DNA of 15,446 nt, from assembly GCA_002348045.1 (NCBI GenBank), contig DDYO01000171.1:1-15446 (forward strand). The letters are read 5' to 3'. The notes under the pieces were generated by a model. The model was not told the origin of the DNA, did not search any database, and saw only the letters and a program-made list of their open reading frames with translations. Shown here in pieces: positions 5,932-14,021 of this stretch. The stretch is from Anaerolineales bacterium UBA2232 (GTDB lineage Bacteria; Chloroflexota; Anaerolineae; UBA2200). Positions within the stretch are counted from its first letter, which is position 1; each line of letters begins with the position of its first letter. The position numbers and the translations under genes were made by a program.

Positions 5932-7110
5932 ATGAATGGCACCGGAAGCAACCGCCCAGCGCGTCCGATGAGTTCCTGGGAAAAGAACTTGCTTGGTGTG
6001 CGGCTTGAGGAGCTTCCTCGGGTGCTGACTGGACTTGTGACGGCCACCGTACTGGCCTGGGCCAGTATCTGGCTCAGTGACTACATCGGCTGTCAGGTAA
6101 TGGGCTACCCCAAGACGCCCATCTCATCGGTAACTGTGGCGATCCTCCTGGGATTGGTTATCGGCAATGCCATTTCCCAGCCAGAAGCGCTCAAGGCCGG
6201 CCTCACCTTCGTCGTCAAAAAAGTGCTGCCGCTGGGCATCATCTTCCTGGGCATGGGCCTCAGCGTCCTTGATGTGCTGAGGCTGGGCGCAATGGGGATT
6301 CCCATCGTGATGGTATGCATCCTCGCGGCGCTATTCGTCACCACCCGGCTGAGCGCCAGGCTACAATTGCCGGAACGACTGGGCACCCTCATTGCCGTAG
6401 GCACTTCTATCTGCGGTGTGTCGGCCATCGTTGCCATGGGACCGGCCATTGACGCCAGCGACGAGGAAGTAGCCTACGCCGTCTCGGTCATCACCATCTT
6501 TGGGCTATTCGCTACCCTGGTGTACCCCTACGCCGCCAATTGGATGTTTCGTGGTGATCCGGTAAGAGCAGGCCTCTTTCTGGGAACGGCCATTCATGAT
6601 ACCTCCCAGGTCACGGGTGCTGCCCTGGTCTACTCCGATCTGTACGGCCTTCCCCGCGGCCTCGACGTAGCCACCGTCACCAAGCTGGTACGGAACGTGT
6701 TCATGGCCGCAGTCATCCCTCTAATGGCCTATTCCCATGCACGCCAATCAACAAAGTCGACACCCGTTCAAGGAGGGAACCCTCACATTGTCAACCTTCT
6801 GCCCCGCTTCGTACTGGGCTTCCTGGGGCTAGCCCTCTTCCGCTCCATCGGCGATGCCAGCCTGCAGGCTGGAGGACGCGCGCTGGTTATCTGGGATGCA
6901 ACCGCCTGGGCAGCCATGGTCAGTTCCTTCAAGCAGGCGGCGGTAACACTACTGGTCATTGCCCTGGCGGGGGTTGGCTTGAATACCCGAATCCGTGTCC
7001 TCCGAGGACTCGGCGGCAAGCCCTTCTTGGTGGGCCTCGGTGCGGCGCTGGTGGTCGGACTAATCAGCCTTCTCTCCATCCTGCTTCTTGGGTCATTCAT
7101 CGCCTCGTGA
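5932..7110 (+). CDS. YeiH/UPF0324 family putative sulfate exporter-type membrane protein
   Basis: This 392-residue integral membrane protein fits the YeiH (UPF0324, Cons_hypoth698) family in length and sequence. Family landmarks are LGIIFLGMGLSVLDVLRLG, GTSICGVSAIVAMGPAI followed by EVAYAVSVITIFG (about residues 160-195), and AGLFLGTAIHDTSQVTGAAL (about 215-235). I count about ten hydrophobic segments, with a polar loop near residues 270-285 (HARQSTKSTPVQGGNPH). Members are annotated as putative sulfate exporters, but transport evidence is thin and the substrate here is unknown. The ATG at 5932 has CGGAG nine bases upstream; an internal ATG at 5968 is a possible later start, since the first residues are not conserved-looking. 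It lies downstream of the CGGC gene on the same strand with two small hairpins in the gap. Confidence 0.9.
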   Translation: MNGTGSNRPARPMSSWEKNLLGVRLEELPRVLTGLVTATVLAWASIWLSDYIGCQVMGYPKTPISSVTVAILLGLVIGNAISQPEALKAGLTFVVKKVLPLGIIFLGMGLSVLDVLRLGAMGIPIVMVCILAALFVTTRLSARLQLPERLGTLIAVGTSICGVSAIVAMGPAIDASDEEVAYAVSVITIFGLFATLVYPYAANWMFRGDPVRAGLFLGTAIHDTSQVTGAALVYSDLYGLPRGLDVATVTKLVRNVFMAAVIPLMAYSHARQSTKSTPVQGGNPHIVNLLPRFVLGFLGLALFRSIGDASLQAGGRALVIWDATAWAAMVSSFKQAAVTLLVIALAGVGLNTRIRVLRGLGGKPFLVGLGAALVVGLISLLSILLLGSFIAS

Positions 7111-7232
7111 CCCACGGTCATTGGAAGCAAGACCACGGAAGCGCCCCCAAACGCCGGGGCATCGGGCTGATATCAGATAATGATCGGTCTCGCACAGTCC
7201 TGTCGGACAGCGGACCACGAGGACATCTGCAC

Positions 7233-8165
7233 ATGACTTGCACCGTTCAGCCATATCGCAGCGGCTCAGATCAGCATCGGATGATCGAGCTGGCGCAGCG
7301 CTATGCGTCTAGCCATCCCCATGTGGTTGATCTTCCATACCGCCTCAGCTCATGGGCCTTGGACAGCCCCGACAATGTGGCCTTCTGGGTAGAGGAGGGC
7401 GGTAAGCTCCTGGCCTGGGCCGTGATGCAGTCGCCATTCTGGGCGGTTGACTATGTGTGCCCACCCGACGATGCTTCCCTGCTCGCAAAGATACTGACCT
7501 GGGCAGGTCAGCGCGCCCGTGTTCTCCTCCATACGGCTTTCGGCCGCCCCTCGTGGTTCGTCCATCTGCTTGCAGATCAGCCGGCCTCCATCAAAATCCT
7601 GGAGAAGGCCGGTTTCACCTGCCAGGAAAGCACCGGGGAGAATTCATGGTCCAAGGTGCTGATGGAGCGGGCCGGTCCAACGGCATTGCCTCAAGCTCTC
7701 CCTCCGGCCGGATTCGCCCTTCGACCACTGGCAGGGGACGCGGAGGCGGCAGCCTATGTAGAATTGCACCAGGCAGCCTTCGAGAGCCGGAACATGACAT
7801 TGGAGTGGCGGCTTCGAACACTACGACATCCTGACTACCGGTCTTTGCTTGACCTCATCGCGGTTGCGCCCGACGGCCAGCTTGCCGCCTTCTGTGTAGG
7901 CTGGCTGCAGTCACGTGTTCACGGTGACATCGTCGGCCAGATCGAGCCCATGGGCGTCGCGAAAGAGTGGCGCCAGCTGGGACTGGGAAAAGCCATCCTG
8001 GTTGAGGTTCTGGATCGGCTCCAGGTCATGGATGCGTACAGAGTATTCGTTGAGACTGACGACCAGCGCGATGCCGCGTTGGCATTGTACGAGTCCGTCG
8101 GGTTCCGCCGTACGAAGAAGGTACTGGTCTATCGCAAGGACTATGGTCATGATGGCAGCAAGTAG
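7233..8165 (+). CDS. Double GNAT-fold N-acetyltransferase
   Basis: The 310-residue protein appears to contain two GNAT units. The C-terminal one (about residues 160-305) has the acetyl-CoA-binding motif IEPMGVAKEWRQLGLGKAIL (Q/RxxGxG/A) and the family ending ALALYESVGFRRTKKVLVYRKD. The N-terminal one (about 1-150) keeps only the outline, such as LLAWAVMQSP and ILEKAGFTC, and looks degenerate, as in other tandem GNATs where one half lost acetyl-CoA binding. The acyl acceptor cannot be predicted. The start at 7233 is chosen because GAGGA lies nine bases upstream. A longer frame begins with GTG at 7107 overlapping the previous stop (GTGA), but its extra 42 residues look non-coding. It lies downstream of the YeiH-type gene and may be cotranscribed with it. 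Confidence 0.82.
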   Translation: MTCTVQPYRSGSDQHRMIELAQRYASSHPHVVDLPYRLSSWALDSPDNVAFWVEEGGKLLAWAVMQSPFWAVDYVCPPDDASLLAKILTWAGQRARVLLHTAFGRPSWFVHLLADQPASIKILEKAGFTCQESTGENSWSKVLMERAGPTALPQALPPAGFALRPLAGDAEAAAYVELHQAAFESRNMTLEWRLRTLRHPDYRSLLDLIAVAPDGQLAAFCVGWLQSRVHGDIVGQIEPMGVAKEWRQLGLGKAILVEVLDRLQVMDAYRVFVETDDQRDAALALYESVGFRRTKKVLVYRKDYGHDGSK

Positions 8166-8265
8166 CACTGTTCTCCGATGGTTGGAAATCGGCCCCCTCC
8201 TCGCAGCGACGGGAGTCCATAGCGCTGGATACATCTCAGTTGCGGCAGACTCAAGCCTCTTTCTT

Positions 8266-8295
8266 ACAGAAGGCTGCCTCCGGACGACTTTCTGT
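8266..8295 (+). repeat. Imperfect hairpin before the GreA-like gene
   Basis: ACAGAAGG (8266-8273) pairs with CTTTCTGT (8288-8295), eight pairs including one G-U, around a 14-base loop. It ends 37 bases before the preferred GTG start at 8333. Its significance is uncertain. Confidence 0.25.
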
Positions 8296-8332
8296 AGACA
8301 CGGCAAGACGAGGATTGCCAGAGGGAGGTAAG

Positions 8333-8776
8333 GTGCGCCGCACGAAGCAGTCTACCCATCTCGCTCATCCACCTCTTCACTACGCCATTGAGCTGTTAGA
8401 CCGTCAAGACGGCGGCGAGCGGTTGGAGTTTGATATCGTTCCTGACAGAATGGCCGATCTGGCCCGTGGCTTTCTCGGCGAGGGCACCCCTCTGGCCAAA
8501 GCGTTGGCCGGTCAGCCAGCTGGCGCCGTCATCCCTTACCACCAAGCTGACATTGTGCAGGTTCGCATCCTTTCGATTACCACTGCCGCTTCCTCGCCCG
8601 TTGACCGGGAACCTCAGCGCCAAGCCACGTTACGAAGGGCTCTCGAAGAGGCCGATCGGACCAACGCCATCCTTTTTGCCTCATCCTTCACCGGCAAGTG
8701 GGGCGATTACGAACCGGACGGAATGGAGAATTGGAACCTAACCAAGAAGGAGGGCGATGATGCTCCTCAATCCTAG
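8333..8776 (+). CDS. GreA/GreB C-terminal (FKBP-like) domain protein
   Basis: The 147-residue protein resembles the C-terminal domain of transcript-cleavage factors GreA/GreB in the stretch LEFDIVPDRMADLARGFLGE, then TPLAKALAGQPAG, then ADIVQVRILSI (residues about 30-85). That domain binds RNA polymerase beside the secondary channel. The N-terminal coiled coil that reaches the active site and stimulates RNA cleavage is absent, so it is unlikely to act as a normal Gre factor. It could be an Rnk-like or competitor factor. The C-terminal part (ADRTNAILFASSFTGKWGDY) is unknown to me. GTG at 8333 is preferred because GGAGG (8324-8328) sits four bases upstream; an in-frame ATG at 8240 has no good ribosome-binding site. 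The 3' end overlaps the acyl-CoA dehydrogenase gene by 17 bases, and that gene's AGGAGGG lies within this one, so translation is probably coupled. Confidence 0.68.
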   Translation: MRRTKQSTHLAHPPLHYAIELLDRQDGGERLEFDIVPDRMADLARGFLGEGTPLAKALAGQPAGAVIPYHQADIVQVRILSITTAASSPVDREPQRQATLRRALEEADRTNAILFASSFTGKWGDYEPDGMENWNLTKKEGDDAPQS

Positions 8777-10454
8777 GGAACTAAGCCGGCCATATGCCGA
8801 TCGTCGTTCGGCAGATATCATGAAGAAAACGGTAGCCTTCTTCGAGAGCAAAGGCAAGCGCCAGCTGAAAGAAGACGATCGTCATCGGATCTGGTACCGT
8901 GACTTTCTAGAGTTCCAGAAGGGTCAGCGCCTCTTTGCCACCCTCCTGACCCCATCACCATACGGGTTGCCCGATTGCCGTTGGGACACCTGGCGCAATT
9001 GTGAGTTCAACGAGATCCTGGCCTTCTACGGGCTCGCGTACTGGTATACCTGGCAGGTGAGCATCCTGGGACTGGGTCCGATCTGGCAGAGCGACAATGA
9101 AGGATTGAAGCGCAAGGCTGCCCAGCTCCTCGAGGACGGCGCCGTATTCGCCTTTGGCCTATCAGAACGACAACACGGAGCCGACGTCTACGCCACGGAA
9201 ATGGTCCTAACGCCCCAGGCCGACGGCACATACCGGGCCAATGGAGAAAAGTACTATATTGGCAACGGCAACGAAGCACCCATGGTCTCCGTGTTTGGCA
9301 AGATTGCCGGCAGTGACGAGTACGTCTTCTTCTCCGCCGACTACCGTGACCCCCGTTACCGTCTGATCCAGAATGTCTGTGACAGCCAATCCTACGTGGC
9401 CAACTTTGGCCTGCAGGACTACCCGGTCACCGAGGCGGATATCCTCTCCCGTGGACAGGCGGCTTGGGATGCCGCGCTGAACACTGTCAATGTCGGCAAG
9501 TACAACCTGGGATGGGCCTCCATTGGCATGTGTACTCACGCCTTCTACGAAGCCGTCCACCACGCGTCAAATCGCCGCCTCTATGGCATGTACGTCACCG
9601 ACTTTGCCCATGTCCAGCAGATGTTCGTGGATGCCTACTGCCGATTGGTGGCCATGAAGTTGTTCACCCTACGGGCCGCAGATTACTTGCGTTCGGCATC
9701 GCTACAGGACCGCCGCTACCTCCTCTACAACCCCGTGGTCAAGATGAAGGTAACCACCCAAGGGGAAGAGGTAATCAACCTCCTGTGGGACGTCATCGCC
9801 GCCAAAGGGTTCGAAAAGGATACCTACTTTGAGATGGCCGCCAGGGACATCCGCGCTCTGCCCAAGCTCGAGGGGACGGTCCACGTCAACATCGCCCTGA
9901 TCGTCAAGTTCATGGCCAACTACTTCTTTCGGCCCGCGGCGTTCGCCGACATTCCTCGACGGGACGATGCCCTCGACGATGCCTTCCTGTTCCGACAGGG
10001 GCCGACCGGCGGCCTGGGCAAGGTGCAATTCCATGACTATAGGATCGCGCTGGGGAGCCTCGACCTGCCCAACGTGAGGGTGTTCAGCAAGCAGGCCGCC
10101 GTCTTGCGGGACATGCTGGCCTCAGCCCCACCGGATGAGGTCCAGCAACGGGATACCGACTATCTGCTGGCCCTGGGGGAGCTCTTCACGCTGGTAGTCT
10201 ACGCCCAGCTGTTCCTGGAGAACGCGCGCATCTATGACATTGACCAAGCAGTCATTGACCAGACGTTCGACTTTCTGGTACGCGACTTTTCGCGCTTTGC
10301 CGTTCAGCTCCTCGGCAAGTCTGGAACGCCATCTGAGCAAGCAACGTACTGCCTGCAGATGATCCAGAAGCCCATCGCAGACACCGCCCGCTTCCATCGC
10401 GTCTGGAAGGAGCACGTCCATCCACTCCAGGACGCCTACGAGATGAACCCATAG
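8760..10454 (+). CDS. Acyl-CoA dehydrogenase family flavoprotein
   Basis: The 564-residue protein shows the acyl-CoA dehydrogenase layout. An N-terminal helical domain is followed by the beta domain with FGLSERQHGADVYATEM (family motif near the FAD and acyl-CoA sites) and GEKYYIGNGNEAP. The C-terminal helical domain then includes HASNRRLYGMYVTDFAHVQQ and ends its core with LPKLEGTVHVN, whose Glu371 matches the catalytic base of the (Y/L)EGT motif. The enzyme would remove hydrogens from C2-C3 of an acyl-CoA using FAD and pass electrons to ETF. At about 565 residues it is longer than the classic 380-residue enzymes because of an extended C-terminus (about 420-564), so chain-length preference is uncertain. 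ATG 8760 is preferred over 8757, since AGGAGGG (8748-8754) leaves five bases before it. It overlaps the Gre-like gene. Confidence 0.9.
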   Translation: MLLNPRELSRPYADRRSADIMKKTVAFFESKGKRQLKEDDRHRIWYRDFLEFQKGQRLFATLLTPSPYGLPDCRWDTWRNCEFNEILAFYGLAYWYTWQVSILGLGPIWQSDNEGLKRKAAQLLEDGAVFAFGLSERQHGADVYATEMVLTPQADGTYRANGEKYYIGNGNEAPMVSVFGKIAGSDEYVFFSADYRDPRYRLIQNVCDSQSYVANFGLQDYPVTEADILSRGQAAWDAALNTVNVGKYNLGWASIGMCTHAFYEAVHHASNRRLYGMYVTDFAHVQQMFVDAYCRLVAMKLFTLRAADYLRSASLQDRRYLLYNPVVKMKVTTQGEEVINLLWDVIAAKGFEKDTYFEMAARDIRALPKLEGTVHVNIALIVKFMANYFFRPAAFADIPRRDDALDDAFLFRQGPTGGLGKVQFHDYRIALGSLDLPNVRVFSKQAAVLRDMLASAPPDEVQQRDTDYLLALGELFTLVVYAQLFLENARIYDIDQAVIDQTFDFLVRDFSRFAVQLLGKSGTPSEQATYCLQMIQKPIADTARFHRVWKEHVHPLQDAYEMNP

Positions 10455-10493
10455 CTCTCCGAAGGGGACGGGAAACACTCCTTACGCCGGTCT

Positions 10494-11396
10494 CTACGTG
10501 CTCCCCAGTTCGTTCCTTCGCCTACGATTCTGGATTGCTCGTCGACCAAAGTACACCGTGCCAAAGGCAACGGCGGCGTAGAAATACCCAGCGATGATGT
10601 CGATGACCCAGTGATGTCCAAGGTAGACAGTCGAAAAAGCAACGGACATGGGGAGAGGCAGTAGCCACAAACCTCGGCGGCCCCAAGCGCCCACGGCAAC
10701 GGCCAGGAAGAACGCGGGATAGGCACAATGGAGCGATGGCATTGCTGCCACGGGGTTGGGACTTCCCACTTTTATGACCCAGGTCATTACTGAGCGCAGG
10801 GCAACCGGCTGATCCACCAGATAACCGTACTCGGTCGCCCACCACGGAGGGGCGGCGGGAAACAGCAGAAAGGTCGCAAAGGCAACGTAAGACAGCAGTA
10901 CGATGCCAAAGATAAAGGGCCAGTACCAGTCTCGTCGCCTGTACCATAGCACTATGGCCAAAACCACAGGGGTCACAAAGTGCGACATGTAGACCGTGTT
11001 CATGATGGGGTCCAGCCATTGACGCACCGACGGGTTGGCGATGTGGGACTGGACGAATGCCGCGGGGATCGTGCCACCAAACAGGGCCTTTTCCCAGGCT
11101 ATCAGATCTGTGACGTGGATGTCCATCGGCGTAAAGTCATCGGCAAAACCCCGCAGGGTCTGGTACGTGATCATCAGCAAGAAGAATGGCATCATGGCAA
11201 CCAGCAACTGCCGCTCACGGGCCCGCCAAACCAGGAGGAGCACGGCCAACACAAGCATCAACTCCAGCGTGGGAAAAAAGCCCCCAAGCATCAGCAAGGC
11301 GCTCAACACGCAGAGGAACACGACCTGTAACACAAGGGTGGCCTGCTGGAGGCTCAATCTTCGGGCAGCAACATGAGTCTTTGTCTCGTAGCGCAT
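10494..11396 (-). CDS. PAP2 superfamily membrane protein of the inositol-phosphorylceramide synthase (AUR1-like) branch
   Basis: This is a multi-pass membrane protein of 300 residues. The phosphatase/transferase motifs are AAMPSLHCAYP (His223) and STVYLGHHWVIDIIAG (His262 and Asp266, spaced HxxxD). In the second motif the Arg of classic PAP2 (SRx5HxxxD) is Thr, as I recall for the AUR1/IPC-synthase branch. Such enzymes transfer or remove phospho-head groups on lipids at the membrane surface; this one could make a phospholipid or glycolipid or dephosphorylate a lipid carrier. The start at 11396 has AAAGG six bases upstream. In-frame ATGs at 11429 and 11468 would add 11 or 24 polar residues without a better ribosome-binding site. 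It lies 153 bases after the glycosyltransferase gene on the same strand, which fits a role in envelope lipid or glycan synthesis. Confidence 0.82.
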   Translation of the reverse strand: MRYETKTHVAARRLSLQQATLVLQVVFLCVLSALLMLGGFFPTLELMLVLAVLLLVWRARERQLLVAMMPFFLLMITYQTLRGFADDFTPMDIHVTDLIAWEKALFGGTIPAAFVQSHIANPSVRQWLDPIMNTVYMSHFVTPVVLAIVLWYRRRDWYWPFIFGIVLLSYVAFATFLLFPAAPPWWATEYGYLVDQPVALRSVMTWVIKVGSPNPVAAMPSLHCAYPAFFLAVAVGAWGRRGLWLLPLPMSVAFSTVYLGHHWVIDIIAGYFYAAVAFGTVYFGRRAIQNRRRRNELGST

Positions 11397-11549
11397 GGTT
11401 AGCCTTTCCGGGATATCTTGAGAGCTCATCGCGGTGGCACCAATAGGCAATTGTGAGTCCATAGGCACCCATGCCGATCAGTGAACTCAGCCGACTAATG
11501 ATGATCGCTGCCTACGGCCACAGGCTTGGTCCAACAGTCGCCGCACCGC

Positions 11550-12974
11550 TCAGCGTCGACGCTGCAGCTGCACTGAGTCAATGGTGGCCTCGACCTCATA
11601 GTTCCTAGCAAGCGCCTGCCACAGCCTCTCATCAGGGTCCATCTGTGGCAGACGCATTTGTGAAGTCACGACGTACGCCGGTATGCGATTCTGAACGAGG
11701 GCCACAATCTGATCGTAGGCGCCCGGGATGTTCATGATATGAACACGATATAGATACGGAACAGCACTGCGGCGCTCAGCGAGATAATACACATGCGCGC
11801 CCCAAAAGGCGACATAGACCGTTTCATCCTCGGTGGTGTGTGTCTTGAGGTACGCTGCAATCGCGGTCCCGTGCTCATTGTATAGATCATGAAACAACCA
11901 TCGGGCACCGTCTTCCGGAGATAATGCAATGTATGATCCAATGATAGTCACCATGGTAGCCAGCAACAGTGAAGCAGCGATGAAACGTCGCAAAGACCGT
12001 GATTCTGTCAGGTTGACAAGCGTGTGTGCAGCATAGATGCTGAGAAGAGGGATCAGCTGCATAAAGTAGTGCTCGAACCAACGTCCTCCGAGAGACATTC
12101 CGGCGATAGAACCGATTAGCCAGAAAAGTAGGAATGCAGACGCTCGATGCGGCAGCCGACGGTGTCCCCAGAAACCAACGGCAAACGGAGGCAGCCACGT
12201 GGGCATCGTGTATATGGTTGTGAATAGCGCTCTGGCGACTGTGTTGCCTTGCTGAATCTGGAGCCGTGAACCCCCCATGGCATAGAGAAACGCCTGCCAG
12301 CCTACTGTCGCGGCTCCATGGACCACACACAACAGGAGCAGCGGTAGTGCAGACAGACTGAACCGGATGAGCTGGCGAACGGCTACACGTGTATAGATCA
12401 TCCACAGAACGGCAAGCACTACGGCAGAAATCCCCGATGGCTTAAGCAAGATCGCTAAGCTTGCGAAGGCGCCGGCCCACGCTGGACGCTGTCTGATCAG
12501 AAAGAAGGCGCTGGCCGTCGCTGGCAGCAGCATAAAGACCTCGGCGTTCGCCGTGAACCCCTGAATGTTGGGTGAAGCCGAGAAGAGCGCGTAGAGCAGT
12601 GCCGATACTACGCCGGTGCGTTGACCGAATAGGTGGGAACCTAGCGCGTACACGAATAGGCCGGTGCCGGTGGCCCACACCGCCGCCCACTGGCGGATGG
12701 CCTCGGTGCTGGTGCCCAGCAGCCCCATGCCCAGGCGATAGGCGACAAAGATCGCCTGCGGCCTATCAAGCCAGAGCTGGCGGGAGTAGAGGGTCAGTCC
12801 ACGAAACCACCAGGTGGCTGTGTAGGCGTATCCTCCTTCATCCTCAGTCAGCGGCCAGCGGAAGAAAGGAGCACGGATGAGCACCGTCAGGAGAAGAGCA
12901 CCAATCACCCACGCCGTCTGGCGTTGTCCCAGTGTATGCTTTAGACGTTGAATGAGGCCAACAGCCTGAGGCAT
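11550..12974 (-). CDS. GT39/PMT-type (GT-C fold) membrane glycosyltransferase
   Basis: The 474-residue protein has the layout of dolichyl/polyprenyl-phosphate mannosyltransferase-like enzymes. A first membrane helix (about residues 20-36) is followed by the outer-loop acidic motif TEDEGGYAY, with Asp45-Glu46 as the likely catalytic or metal-binding pair. LWLDRPQAIFVAYRLG, about ten hydrophobic segments and a soluble C-terminal part (about 355-474) follow. Such enzymes use polyprenyl-phosphate sugars to glycosylate proteins or lipids on the outer membrane face; donor and acceptor are not predictable. The start at 12974 is supported by GGGAGGAAGGG just upstream. Base composition in the 3' half (11700-12100) looks more AT-rich by eye than its neighbours. 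Transcription probably begins at the TGCTACAAT element close upstream and may continue into the PAP2 gene. Confidence 0.85.
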   Translation of the reverse strand: MPQAVGLIQRLKHTLGQRQTAWVIGALLLTVLIRAPFFRWPLTEDEGGYAYTATWWFRGLTLYSRQLWLDRPQAIFVAYRLGMGLLGTSTEAIRQWAAVWATGTGLFVYALGSHLFGQRTGVVSALLYALFSASPNIQGFTANAEVFMLLPATASAFFLIRQRPAWAGAFASLAILLKPSGISAVVLAVLWMIYTRVAVRQLIRFSLSALPLLLLCVVHGAATVGWQAFLYAMGGSRLQIQQGNTVARALFTTIYTMPTWLPPFAVGFWGHRRLPHRASAFLLFWLIGSIAGMSLGGRWFEHYFMQLIPLLSIYAAHTLVNLTESRSLRRFIAASLLLATMVTIIGSYIALSPEDGARWLFHDLYNEHGTAIAAYLKTHTTEDETVYVAFWGAHVYYLAERRSAVPYLYRVHIMNIPGAYDQIVALVQNRIPAYVVTSQMRLPQMDPDERLWQALARNYEVEATIDSVQLQRRR

Positions 12975-12993
12975 GTGATCCCTTCCTCCCCCT

Positions 12994-13002
12994 ATTGTAG
13001 CA
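12994..13002 (-). promoter_or_regulatory. Extended -10 promoter element of the glycosyltransferase gene
   Basis: On the reverse strand the bases read TGC followed by TACAAT (5/6 to TATAAT), an extended -10. No good -35 is present. The predicted start of transcription would fall about 15-20 bases before the ATG at 12974, right at the ribosome-binding site, so the leader is very short. Confidence 0.45.
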
Positions 13003-13005
13003 TAT

Positions 13006-13034
13006 TTGTGACGAACGATCGATTCCGGTAGACT
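13006..13034 (+). promoter_or_regulatory. Sigma70-type promoter of the DUF998 gene
   Basis: TTGTGA (13006-13011, 4/6 to TTGACA) and TAGACT (13029-13034, 4/6 to TATAAT) are separated by the ideal 17 bases and point at the gene starting at 13105. The -35 lies four bases from the divergent -10 of the glycosyltransferase gene, so the two promoters overlap back to back. Confidence 0.45.
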
Positions 13035-13104
13035 CTAGTGACACCATGCGGCAGTCGCCGCTCCACCGCACTGAGGCGTCGAGTCTATCGGAGGTTATTC
13101 GAAG

Positions 13105-13851
13105 GTGCACAGACACCGGATACCCACGTCGTTCACCTCAGGCTTGCGGACCAATCACCCCGCATTCGGTGTGGCTGGCAGCGGGGTAATCGCCGCGGGC
13201 ATGATGGTCTCGGCGGCTCTATACAGAGGTGCCCAGGGCGAGCGATACTCCATCCTGAACCACTTTGTATCAGAACTCGGCCATGTCGGCGTGGCGCAGG
13301 CTGCACCGGTTTTTAACGCCGGGCTCATCCTGGGCGGCCTCCTGCTCCTTCCATTTATCATCGGATTGGCGCTGTCACTCAACAGCCGGTGCAGCAAGCT
13401 CGCCATGGTCGCCGGCATCATCGCCGCTGTCTCCGCCACCCTGGTCGGCCTGTTCCCCATGAACGTGCTTCGTCCCCACATTGTGGCGGCCATGACTTAC
13501 TTTCGCTTTGGGCTGCTGACCATCGTCCTGTACGGCGTTGCCATCAGCCGGCAGCCGCACGGATCCGAGGTCGTTGATCGTCGGGTGAACTGGATCGGAG
13601 CGCTAGCGGGGCTGGCGTATGCATCCTTCCTCGGGTACATGGGGTTCAGCCGCGCCGGTCCCAGCCAGTTCGATCCCTCAACCCTGTCCTTCCGTCCCAC
13701 GGTGTTCTTACCGGCCCTAATGGAATGGGCCGTGCTGATCTCCACCCTGGTCTGGTTTGTGACAGTGGCTCTGGGACGCCCTACGGGGCTGGCACGGCCC
13801 GTCGCTGGTGAGGGCTCAGCGGGATTTGGCAACCATGATTCCAGACGCTAA
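13105..13851 (+). CDS. DUF998 family integral membrane protein
   Basis: The 248-residue protein has about six membrane segments: near residues 20-40, 68-92, 96-118, 128-147, 162-181 and 200-224. The family-like motif YSILNHFVSELG (about 48-59) is followed by GLFPMN after the third segment. DUF998 proteins are widespread multi-pass membrane proteins without a settled function. The chosen GTG at 13105 has GGAGG (13090-13094) ten bases upstream, rather far. Because the first 17 residues are polar and poorly typical, a later start is possible. The last 25 residues are a polar cytoplasmic tail. It is divergent from the glycosyltransferase gene, sharing a 130-base control region, but a common function is not implied. 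Confidence 0.78.
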   Translation: MHRHRIPTSFTSGLRTNHPAFGVAGSGVIAAGMMVSAALYRGAQGERYSILNHFVSELGHVGVAQAAPVFNAGLILGGLLLLPFIIGLALSLNSRCSKLAMVAGIIAAVSATLVGLFPMNVLRPHIVAAMTYFRFGLLTIVLYGVAISRQPHGSEVVDRRVNWIGALAGLAYASFLGYMGFSRAGPSQFDPSTLSFRPTVFLPALMEWAVLISTLVWFVTVALGRPTGLARPVAGEGSAGFGNHDSRR

Positions 13852-14021
13852 ACTGCTCAGCGAGCGGGGCTGACAGACGGCCGCTGTGCCACGCAAGGGC
13901 ACCGCTCACGCAACAGCGTCGCTCGCAGAGGGCCGCCCAACCGTGCCGCTGAAGCACAGCCTTACGAGTGCGGCATCGGGCCCTTGGGTGGCAGGACGAT
14001 ACCTGACACAAGGGATGACCC

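Noticed and set aside
7107..7232. GTG start overlapping the YeiH stop as the beginning of the GNAT gene
   Set aside because: The GTGA overlap is tempting for coupling, but the 42 added residues look random and polar, and GAGGA before ATG 7233 is a better start signal.
10455..10493. Bidirectional terminator between the convergent dehydrogenase and PAP2 genes
   Set aside because: The 39-base gap shows only a poor 4-5 pair stem (AAGG with CCTT) and no T-run.
11551..11564. Perfect 14-base palindrome CAGCGTCGACGCTG at the end of the glycosyltransferase gene
   Set aside because: It overlaps the stop codon and the Arg codons before it, has no loop or T-run for a terminator, and is plausible by chance in repetitive CGN codons.
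13852..14021. Distant inverted repeat TGCCGC and GCGGCA before the sensor gene
   Set aside because: It has a stem of only six pairs and a 20-base loop, in GC-rich sequence, with no promoter or terminator features around it.
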